Below, one piece after another: positions 37,101 to 49,100 of a DNA stretch of 64,000 nt. Below the pieces are notes generated by a model. That model was not told where the DNA came from, searched no databases, and saw only the letters and a program-made list of their open reading frames with translations. Origin of the DNA: Antedon mediterranea (lineage: Eukaryota; Echinodermata; Crinoidea; Comatulida; Antedonidae). How positions within the stretch are numbered: the first letter of the stretch is position 1; each line of letters starts with the position of its first letter. A program made the translations under genes and the position numbers. The stretch is taken from positions 40,623,804 through 40,687,803 of the forward strand of contig NC_092671.1 in assembly GCF_964355755.1 (NCBI RefSeq). The letters are read 5' to 3'.

Positions 37101-40100
37101 GCCTAAGACATTAATGACTGGCTTTAGGCAAAAATAAACAAGTAAGATGCCAGAGGCAAAAGCTCACGCTAAATAGGGCTCGTTCTCCTAATGAACCCAT
37201 TCAATCCCTATCCACAATGGTACACTACACCAACCATCTCGTGATGAATCAGTATTAAAAGTTTGTATGCATTGCGACAATTTTTTGCGTTAATTGACCA
37301 ATCACGATAGTGTCACAGACGTTCCAACCCTCCCGAATTTCTACGGTAGCCTCCCGAATTTTCCTCCAATCTCCAGAATGTTGGTTTATTAATGTAAGTA
37401 ATTTATGATTTAAAAAAAACATTTTTCAAATCTATGTTCACCATTGTCTGAATGATGTCTTTTAGAAGGTTTATTTCTGTATTTTATACATATTAATTAA
37501 CTAGGCTTACATCAGATTTTACTAAAATGTGCGATGCACCTCTGATCACATTGAAAGTCTGATTATGAGGGTATTTTGTGTAATAAGTAATAAAGCGGGT
37601 GTAAGATTTTAAATATTTTTAGAAGATTTTAAATGTTTAAAAGTTGTCTAATAATCTATATATAAATTATGGTTAATTCTGACATAGGCGAGCACAATGC
37701 AAAAACTTCGGTACAAATCTCCGCCTTGGATACCTACCTTATCTATCCGAGATGTACCGCGAAACGTAGATTTGATAACATTAGTGTTCACGCCGACGCT
37801 ATTGTTCCATATTTATATCTTAGGAAGATATTATAAAGAGTTTTTTAACAACATTTATGATTTCAACATTAGATTTTCCTCTCAATTTCAATTCTTCCCG
37901 GTCAAAGTAATTTCCGGGTTTAAGATAAGTTCACCTTGCAACAACCTTAGTTTCAAATATTTTCTCTCTTTTAAACACAAGGGAGCAGTTAAAATAATAG
38001 ATTTGACCCTAAAGGTGACTGGAAACAGGCACTTTCCATCAATCAATACAGTGTCCCTTTGGAAGACGAAAAATATGTCAGAATTAACCATAATTTATAT
38101 ATAGATACCGCGCGTGTGTGAAGGTACAGTAGTTAAATAATAGGAATTATACTGCAAATTAAATATACGCCAAAGAATCAGAATATATTGTGGGGAATAG
38201 TATTATAAAATTACATAGGGAGATTTGATGATAAGACATTTTTCGAGTGAAATCCTGATAGCTGAGTTTTATTGAGTAAGCTTGCAGGAATAACTGTAGG
38301 CTATCTTCCTGTGTCCCATTAGGACCAAGATGTCTGCCCATGTTGCAAGCCGTAATGTCTTCTTTCTTGGGCCGACTCTGTCACGGCAGTTAGTTTCAAA
38401 AGATGATTAAATTAAATAATGTATTAATAATTATTAGGATGGTATTCATTTGAATAAACGCCTCTCCAATAAAACATCACTTTGAATAATAAACCCTCCC
38501 CCCCCCCCAACCCAACTATCTAATAAACGTCCATCCACATATTTATAATAAAACAATTATACTATTTGTAGTAGAATTCACCGCACTGTTATCTACAATT
38601 TATTAAGCATTTGTTATTCTTTTTTAGCACTTTTCATATCTATTAGAGGATTTCATTTGATTATAAATGTTACCATATTATTAAAACTAAAAAATTTAAC
38701 ATATATCCCTCGAATAAGCACCTCCCTCAAATGACCTCCGCCTCCCCAAAGGGCCCTACCAAACAATAAAAACTATACTTTAAAATGTTATTAATCATCT
38801 AAAACACTGTGATACAAAGTAGTTTAGTTTTACGAATGTCAAGCATTTTCAATAATGGTAACCGACAGAAAACGTATAAGGAGAACATTATCATTCCGAG
38901 AACCATCGTCTACTATTCCTAGAGGGGGAGCGAGCGAAGCATTAACATTAAACTCAGATTTTCGCCCAGTTTCTAACCTTCATACCTTAGGTAAGATTAT
39001 TCAGTATCTAACCATTTCCTGTCTACTTTATGAAACATATCAGTCGGTATAAATAATATAATAAATCTCATAGTACGGAAACTGCTCTATCGCGTTAAAA
39101 GTGATATATTATGTTGATGAAACCTGATAAAGGGTGATATATTATGCTATAGTTTTGGCAGTTTTTTTTTATCCTTTTGATACGATAGATCACGACATCC
39201 TGATCAGTCGTATGCAGAATGAATTTGGCATTACTGGCTTTTCTTTATTAATTGGGTAGATAGAAATAAAATTACTTCAGCATTACATAAAAGGGAGTTT
39301 TTTATTGGCGTCTTTCTTGATTTTTCAAAGTCAGTCAAATACCACAATACTTCTATCACAATTAATTGATTGGTTTAAAAGTTATTTATTATTTACCTCC
39401 GCCAAGGAGGTATCTCTAATCGATCGCGACGTGTGTCTGTTTATTTGATTGTCTGTCTGTTTGTTAGCAGAATTACTCAAAAAAGTTATTGCAAGAAATA
39501 TGTGGCCAAGGACCAATTTTTGACCACTTTTTAGTTTTATTTTCAGACCTGCTAGTGTTAAAGCGAATTTACGATTTGCACCGAATAGAGGTGTTTTTCA
39601 CATGTACAAACTGTTTTACATATAAACACAATATACACAAATAAACGTCGTAGAAGTGGTGTATTATTGTCATGCAGTACATTTGAAATCGCTGAAATTA
39701 TACTATGTATTCGAGAACCATCCCTAGTTGTTAAAATTGTTATAAAATACTAAAAAATATTTTAGAAGTGATTATATCGAATTACAGTACTTAAAAATGC
39801 TTATATATTAAAATGCTTATATATTATGCGTGGTGCGTGTGAGTGTTAGGCTACTATTATGTAGTTTCTTTTATATTATATGTAGGAATACTTTAACTTT
39901 CCAACTTGTATCTTTAAAACCTTATTTCATGTTTTTTTCTTTATGATAATGTTTTATTTTTCAAAGGGTCTTACGACTACAGACAATTCCTTGTCTCTGT
40001 AAGATTCATGTAACATATATATTAAATATCTAACATATTGTAGATTCTGTAAGTAAATGCACGGTGTTATCATTGAGTTTGTACGATATTGAGTTAAATT

Positions 40101-43100
40101 TTGTGCAAACTTCCATTTCGTATGGTCTCTATCTCCTTGGCTTTGCGCGCGCGGTCTTGTTGGCTTTAGAAACACCTATCAATAGAGGGCGACATTAAAA
40201 AAATATACTGTAGAAATTTGTTTGGCGTGCGAGGTCAATATACACTTACACTTACACTTACACTTAATGTTTGATGGAAATAGTTTAGGCTAGTGCCTAT
40301 TAGATTCCATTTCTAGCCGAAAATAGTTGTCAAGTCTAGACTTAAAGATGTTCACTGAAGAGGCTTGTATTACATATTCAGGCAGAGAATTCCAGTGATG
40401 TATGACTCTGATGGTAAAAAAGTTGACCCTGCACATAAGATTTCCTCTAAGTTTTGGACGATATAGTTTTAAGCTGTGTCCCCTGGTTCTGATGTTGTGA
40501 GACAATTTAAATAAATCTTTTGGGTCAATATCCTCAAAGCCTTTCAAAATTTTGAAAGCTTCAATCAAATCTCCTCGTAGTCTTCTTGTCTCTAATGGTT
40601 GAAGATCAAGATATTCTAACCTTTTTTCATATGGTAGATCACTTATTGACTTGACCATCTTTGTAGCTCTTCTCTGCACCTTCTCCAAGATTTCTTTGTC
40701 TTTGTTATAGTAAGGAGACCAGGACTGTATACAGTATTCCATATGTGGACGGATGTATGCCTTGTACATGACCTGAAAACTTTCTTTGTCAATATTTTTG
40801 AATGTTCTTTTGACAGTTCTCATACTATTCGTCGCTCTAGCTGCTGCTAGTAGTATATAATATAGTAGCTGCATCAAATTTGTTTTCGGTATTTAGATAT
40901 TGTTATTTTGTTTTCGGTTTGTTTTCGGTTGTTTATGGTTGTTTTCAGTTGTTTATGGTTGTTTTCGGTTGTTTTCGGTAATTAGACTGACCGTAAAAAT
41001 CAGTTTGATTAGCAATATTGCTAAACAAAATTTTAAAATGAAATTTTTCACTGATCATATAAATAGGCTGGCCTAGGCTAGGCCTAGGGCCTATACCTAG
41101 CCTCTAGCCTAGAGGCTAGGCCTACTGATACTAGTAGGCTAGAAGACAGGATCACCGCAAACACACTCAGCAGACTCTACTACTATTGAAATTGATTGGT
41201 GGACTTCTGACACTGTGGGTGAGTGAGTGCGAGTCATGCATGTTGTGAGGCCCTTAAGGCCGCCCATACGTATGACGTAGGTAGTTGGAGAGAAAGAGAA
41301 ACAATTACGTGCGTAGACCGCCATATTGTTCGTTTGACTTGAGTTGTTATTAAAGTTAGTTATAGCACATCTTTGTGTATAGTTTTATTATTGTGGTATT
41401 GACGAAGCAACATACCCAAACATGGCGCTGCGAGCAATCAAAGTTCAGCCTCCCAAGCTAGATTTAGCGAGCGACAGACTGTCGGAGTTTCGTGTATGGA
41501 AAACTCAATGGGAAGCGTACATTGCTGTCACTGAACTTGATCAACAGCCCAACCAAGCACAGGTAAACGTGCTCAGTTTGAGCCTTTCTGTTGACACTAT
41601 GAAGATTTTAATGAACCTAGGCCTTACTCAGGCTCAGCTCAAGTCACCCACGGACATTATTACGGCGTTGGAAACGCATATTCAAGGTCAACTGAACGAA
41701 TCCGTTGAACGGAAAAAGTTTCGATCCAGGGTACAAAAACCTGGCGAAGAATTTGACGACTACCTTGTTAGCCTACGCGACCTTGTACGCGAATGCAACT
41801 TCTGTAATGATCAATGTGCTAAGAATGCCATAAGAGATCAAATCATCGAGGGACTCTCTGATAATACAATTGTTGAAAAACTCTTAGCGATTGACAAATT
41901 GGATTTGACCAAAACCATATCAACGGTACGTGCATTAGAGGCCGCTAAACGACAAAGGGATGAAATAAATCCTCAACAGCTAAGCCTAGACCAGACAAGC
42001 ACTACTGCGGCTGTAAGAAAGTCCAATAATATGAGAAAACATCACAGTAAAAAACCAGAAAAGCAGCATATTAATAAGCAGCAGGGTAAGCAACAACCAT
42101 CTTCTAGTAATAATGATAAATGTAACTACTGTGGCAAGGTCCACCAACGTGGAAGACAGCACTGCCCCGCTGCAGATGCTACGTGTAATACGTGTAGGAA
42201 ACGCGGACATTTTTCAACCGTATGCCGCTCTAAGCCCCAAAATGGAGCGATACGGATCAATACGTGCAGTCAGTACGATCAGTTTACACATGCACCTCGA
42301 ACCACAGTAATGATAACACACAGGGAACATGCCGTAGACGCTCTTGCTCTTCCTGATTCCGGTTCAGATATTTGCCTCGCTCCTACATCACTGCTCGAAC
42401 AAATTAATGACCACGTAGAGAATCTCATCCCTTGCAAAATACGACCTGAAACTGTCGAAGGTAGCAGAATTCAGATTGCAGGAAAATTACCACTAATCGT
42501 TTCAACCGACGAACGTTGCGTGAGTGTTACAATTTATTTTTCTGATGACATCGATGACATTATTTTATCATGGAATGCATCAAAGCAGTTGGGATTTCTC
42601 TCACCAGCTTACCCTGAGCCACTGTGTCACGCAAACGTTGCATCAGTTACTAACATTAGTCCGATTGCTGCGCCACGTTTCAATCTGACTAACTTGTCCA
42701 AGGAATTTCCAGAAGTGTTTGATGGTATAATTCGCTCGATGCCTGGTGAAAAATTCACAATCAAGATAGCAGATGATGCTAAACAATTTTGTGTTAGCAC
42801 CCCACGAAAGATACCGTATGCCTACAATGATAAGCTGAAAGCAGAGCTCGAAACGCTTGAACGCCAAGGCATCATTGTCAAGACTACTGAACATTCCAAT
42901 TGGTGTGCTCCAATCGTCATTGCACCAAAGAAGGACACTGAAAAAATCAGAATGTGTGTTGACTTATCTCAACTAAATAAAAGTGTAAAACGCGAGTATT
43001 ATCCTCATACTACTCCACAGGAAGCTGTAGCAGATATTGCTGCATCCGATGCTCAGTTCTTTACTGTAATCGATGCGCTGAAAGGATATCACCAAATTCC

Positions 43101-46100
43101 ATTAGAGAAACAGAGCCAATCTTATACAACGTTCATAACTCCCTTCGGACGGTATAAATATTTGCGAGCACCATACGGTATCACATCTATTTCGGACCAT
43201 TATAATCGTCGAATGGATGAGGCGCTTCAAGGTTTAACTAATCATAGACGCATAGTCGACGACGTGGTTATTTTCAGTAAAACCAGACAAGAGCATCAGA
43301 AAGTGGTTACAGAATATCTCAAGAGATGTCAACAACACCATATTGCGCTGTCAACTGATAAGGTACAGTTATGTAAAACTACAGTTGCCTTTGCAGGTTT
43401 CACCTTATCACGTAATGGATATTCGATCGGTCCTAAAACCATGGAAGCGATCAGTAAATTTCCAAAGCCCAGTTCCAGATCAGATTTGAGGGTATTTAGT
43501 GGACTTGTAAACCAACTTGCCTCCTCGACTAGTAAGATCGCAGAGCTGATGACTCCACTACGACCCTTGCTATCTGAAAAGAACGAATTCATGTGGAATG
43601 CTGTTCATGATCAAGCTTTTGATAACGTTAAGAATGAACTTTCTATAGCACCCACAATGGCGTTTTTTGACTTAAAAAAGCCAACGAGATTGACCACTGA
43701 TGCCTGCAGACATGGCATTGGCTATATTCTATCTCAAAGACATGATGGTGATGAGTGGAAAACAGTACAGGCCGGTTCGCGATATCTGACAGATGCAGAA
43801 AGCAGATACGCAGTGATAGAACTTGAAATGTTAGCCGTTGCTTGGGCAGCACAGAAATGCTATATGTTTTTAGATGGATTACACCATTTTCAAATAGTCA
43901 CTGATCATCATCCGCTTATTCCTATATTGAACACTCATAGATTAGATGAAATCGTCAACGTCAGATTACAACGACTTAAAACTAGAATGTCTCGATACAA
44001 CTTCACTGCACAGTGGGTTAAAGGCAAAGACAACTACGCAGCAGACGCACTGTCACGTTACCCACATGCGAATCCTTCGAGTACAGATGAATTAGCTGAA
44101 CAATTAGCATTCAACGGTCAAGAATCTAGTCCAATACCTACATTGGCTGCCATTCGAGCAGCCACGGACAGTGTGGACGCTGATAATGCCAGATTGCTCG
44201 AAATATTGAAGGCCGCAAATGATGACAATGAATATCAGACACTGAAACAAATGGTATCTACAGATGACTTCCCAGCAACGAAGACGAGTATGCCTGATAA
44301 TCTAAAGAAATACTGGTGTATTCGAGCTGAATTGTCAGTTGAACAAGACCTTCTTGTATATGGATGCAGACTATTTGTTCCAGAGGCCCTTCGACCAATC
44401 ATGTTAGACAAGCTTCATCATGCACATCCTGGAATTCGAAGAGCTCAAGACAGGGCCCGTATGATTTTATATTGGCCGAACATTGATCGAGATATCGAGA
44501 ACATGACTTCAAACTGTAAGTTTTGTCAGGATAACTTACCTGTCAATCCCAGAGAACCACTGATTCAGAAACCCCAACCAACCAGACCCTTCCAGCAACT
44601 TGCAGCAGATTTTGCCTTTGTGAATGGTAGAAATTATCTGATCGTGGTTGATTGCCTAACTGACTGGCCAATTATTGAAGATATGGGTAAGAATACTACT
44701 ACAGCAGCTACGACTGAAAAGCTAAGGGACATATTCTGTAATGTTGGTGTACCTGAAGTATTTTGGTGCGACGGAGGACCACAATTCACCTCCAATGGTT
44801 TTAAACAGTTCGCTAATAACTGGCAGTTCACCATAAAATACAGCTCACCTTATCACCAACAATCTAATGGGAAAGCTGAAGCTACAGTCAAATCCATGAA
44901 AAAGCTTATCCGCTCATCATCTTCAAATCATACATTACCAGACAAAGAACAGTTAGCAAAAGCGCTCTTGCACTACAGAAATATTCCATGTAGGAAAGAT
45001 GGATTATCTCCTGCTATAAAGTTATTTGGACGACCTATTCAGGATACACTACCAACGCACCATCGCGCCTTTAATGCCGACTTCCAGAAAGATATTAAGG
45101 AAGCCCAAATCATCTTGGAAAAGGGGAAGGTGAAAGAGAAACAATACTTTGACCTTCACACCAAAGAACTGTCAGATTTAAAGCTTCATAACCATGTTGC
45201 AGTATATAATCATTTAGATAAACTGTTTAACATTTACGGAACAATAATTGATATAAAACCAAACAGGAGATACTTCATCAAAACATCGGGGGGAAGGGTG
45301 TTAGTTAGAAACCGACGCTTTATACGTAAACGTACGCCGCAATCTATTGGCTTTGTACCAGTGGACCTGCCCAAAAGGCATAGGTATATGCGCAGCACCA
45401 TTAAGGCCCCTGCAAGATTGATTGAAGATCCAAAATGGCCATAAGCACTTTGGATCTAAGGGGAGGTGTGAGGCCCTTAAGGCCGCCCATACGTATGACG
45501 TAGGTAGTTGGAGAGAAAGAGAAACAACGTGCGTAGTGTAGTGCCGCTACACAGATGCTTAAGCGGAGCGCGTCGCTCTAAACACCTGGACGCGCTCCGC
45601 CGTGTGTATCTTGGAACGTCAAGTACGTTAGGGACACTTGAGAAGTCGACGACGGAAACTAAACCTATATTATTACTACTCACTTATTATTATCATACAA
45701 AGACTATTACAATGGTGAGTATTTTACGTTGTAGTCTTTTATCGTAGTTAAGGAACTAAACCAAGAGACTAGCAATCTCTTTATTGGCGACGAGGATTAA
45801 AATTAAACGCGATATTTTTCTGGCGAAATATGACGCCGAAAATACGCGAATCTGGACGTGCGTTGTTTATATTTACATTCAATGTATCGGCCCTCGCCAA
45901 TTCATCACCGTCTCGAGGATAAGAACGTGAATGTTTCTTATAAGTTCATGTTCTCTCCGAGAGTTGGGGATGAATAGTAGATTAGGATTTATTATTTTTA
46001 TTTTTTATATTTAATATTCGACGAATGAACGATTGGCCTATACTAGATGAAACTGTAGTATAAGAATATTATTATTCATGCTCGTGACATGAATTTCATG

Positions 46101-49100
46101 CTCGTGACATGAATGTTCACGCTCGTGACGTGAATGGGTTTTGTATGTTAACCCGCTGGACTCGTGATTCCAGAACGAAACGACATGGCCCGTGTTTCAT
46201 GTCCGATTTCGGAAAATATACGATTAGGTTAGGCTAGGAAGTATTAGTTATCATATTAGTGGGCCAGTTGTTTACGTCGTTCCTTCACTGGAAGTCGGCA
46301 GTGTTGGAAGAATTTATTTATTTATTTTATTAGTTTATCATGAACCGCAAAAATAAATTAAACCTTTGCCTTTTTTGAAAAAAAAAAAAATTTCATTAGA
46401 GGGAAGATGGTTGAAAATATACTGGTCAATTGTATTAGGCCTAGATCCTCCGAGTCTTGGGCGATAGTTTTTCGATATTGTTTCAGATCTCATCCAGGTC
46501 TTATTCCATTCGAACAAACTGCCGCGCAGTTCTTGGACATCATACGATTGGCTAGGCTACAGCAACCAATCATATCATTGCATTCGCATAGTCGCTACCT
46601 GAGAGGGTCGTGCAGCGCGAGCTGTGCACTATCCAGGGAATGAAAATGCAAGCGATGATGACGCGGTTACGTGCGTACTCTGATTGGTTGAGCAATGAAA
46701 GAATTCTATGTACTAATAGTTCTGATTGGCTATTTACTTTACGGAAACATCCTATTTTTAGAATACTATTTTTAGGATGTGGATGTGAGTTTTAGTTATA
46801 CGCACGCCGGTACGCTCTGGCGAATGCTCAGAATTCTATTATTACGCAGTTATTTACTGTTGGGTTGTAGTTGTTTTAGGAATCAATGAAGTGGACATTT
46901 ATTTGAGATTATAAAGAATTTATTATTAGCTTACATTGTGATATTGTTCTGTGTGTTCTTTCTAAATGTGTCTACTGTATTCATTGGTGACTAATTCAAT
47001 CGAAAGATTCCAACGGTAAATTTAGTTCAGTCACAGTATAACTCGGTAATTCTGAACGAGTATACTAGAAGAAGGGCGAGTTTTATGGTAAACTAGTTCG
47101 CTCAATGTAAGAAGACTGAGGGCAATGATTCGAGGTCGGAACGAGTTCTTGCACGCGATCGGGAGACGTAACATGAGTTGCGGATCTAGATAGCTATGGC
47201 ATCAACTACGTGCTTTATTCGGTGTTTGCTTATAACGAAGAAAGCACCGGCTCTGTTAAAAAAAAAAATAATAATGCGCCGACATCGGCGAAAATCATAA
47301 AAGGATAGTACTGACGAGGTCTTTGAAGGGTCTGATCTTGAAGTTAATCCTAATAATCAGGTGACTTCAAAGAATGCGTCGATTAGTTTTAACGGGAAGG
47401 AGGAGCAGTTATTCCTGACGTTAACTCTGTGTCGAATGTAACCACGGATAGGTGGTTTAATTCCTGTTCCAACTACGGTACTCCTAATGGGGATATCTGA
47501 AATCGCGACTCTCATTATCCGGGCGATGACAACATGCGTTTCGATGAACGAGCTGGCGGCGAGTCCAATAGGTTTGTGCCTATGGAACGCGGTCGAGTTC
47601 CTTGGCGATCAATAAATCGTCAAGGGGGACGCAACAGATCGAGAGTCCGAACGACGGTATCCTAATCGAGGTCGTAGAATGGGAATGTCGCCACAGGGGT
47701 ACATCGACGGTAATCGCTATAAACGCTACTCGGACGATGTCGGTCAAGTTCGGACTGATTGTCGAGGTTTCGATTACAATGATCGAGATCGCGGTAATGA
47801 GGACAATACGAACGAGTACGTCCGAAGAGAGAGTAATGGCGGAAGTTTCGGACGTGATCCGCGCTGAGTTCATTATGTGGATAGGGACCACTTGCGTGGT
47901 TGATACGGTCATAATGAAGAATGGCGAGGTGAGCGTCGGAAAAGACTACTTTTCCGCCCTCAGAGAAACCTGGAATTTTTCGGTCAAAATGACTGGTACA
48001 TTTTCTGGGATAGATTTGAGGGGTATGCCCGAATTAGTGGATGGAACCTGGCGGAGAAGAAGGAGGCTTTTCACTTAGGTAAGAAGGGGAAAGCAGCCAT
48101 GTACTACTTACGTTGTACATTCTTCACGGCAGTGACATCACAAATAACTCGGTAACTAGCTCTGAAGAGATGTTGGAACTCCTCTGGCGGAAACGATGAT
48201 CACTATTTGTTACAGGCGCCAGAGTTTTCGTCCCAACAATTTGTAATCGAGGGGTAGAAATACTATCTTGTACTAAACTTGTGTTTTGCCTCTTAATGTT
48301 TTACAGATGGATAACTGCACTACTTCCGATCGAGTAACGGTGGAGGAGGAATTGTTCCTGCTGCAGGTGGAAGACTTCCCGCCGTTGGGCAAACCAGCTG
48401 CGAAACGAAAGTCTCCACCTTCACCTACTGGATTGGAAGAAGATGATGTGGCGATGGAGGTCGGGGACCCAGATCCGCCAGTAGTTGAGGGCAGAGAGAC
48501 GCCAGAGGTCTTGGCAGGATCGCCGGAGAGGCCAAAGTCCCCCTCCATTTTTCGTAAAGAGTTGCTTCCCGCCGCGCCAGCCGTGAAGGTATGGCGAACT
48601 CCAGGAAGTAAGGAGTCGGACTTTGCGTGCCGAGACGTCCGTCTCGTTGGTACGGCGACCAGTGCTGTTCCACCTAGTGCTGGGGCGGTACCAAAAGTTA
48701 AATCTCAGAGAAAGGCCGACAAACGGTCGAAAGACAACAAAAGACCTCATCCTGAAGGCGGTCAGATGGAATCGGGTAAACGGTCACGTCGGGCATTCCT
48801 GTGTCCAGTGGCAGGATGTGGCCGGGTGCCCGAAAACCCAAAACAACACCTGGCGCACCACATACCGCCATTCATGACGGAAACATCGCCGGAGGTATCG
48901 TCGACCACCTCATCTCGGCGCTGGAGTTTCATCCAGGAGTTAGTGAAACTCGTTCCGGAGTGCGGCGGGAGTGTCACCAAGGCGGTAGCACTTTTCAACG
49001 CCGAGGGGAGAATCCAGCCTGGATTCTTCTTCACCAAATCTCTAAGGAAGATGATGGAGTCGATGGGCGAGGCGGCGGGGCTCGAGATGCCCGAGTCGAA

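Larger units (their letters stand above)
33485..37192. mobile_element. Possible 3.7-kb element bounded by 35-bp inverted repeats
   Basis: 33485-33519 (ATTAGGAAAACGAGCCCTA ... GTGAGCTTTT) is matched by the reverse complement of 37158-37192 with about two differences. The interior carries a minisatellite, two GGTC-rich repeats and a tRNA-like fragment but no recognisable transposase. It may be a large non-autonomous element or two separate short copies. Confidence 0.4.

Noticed and set aside
37697-38104. 135-codon frame in the 1.3-kb repeat
   Set aside because: Lies across a TIR segment, not preserved as an equal frame in the second copy, and has no recognisable domain.
41986-44834. Minus-strand and off-frame ORFs inside the Gypsy polyprotein
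   Set aside because: Shadows of the intact plus-strand gag-pol frame.
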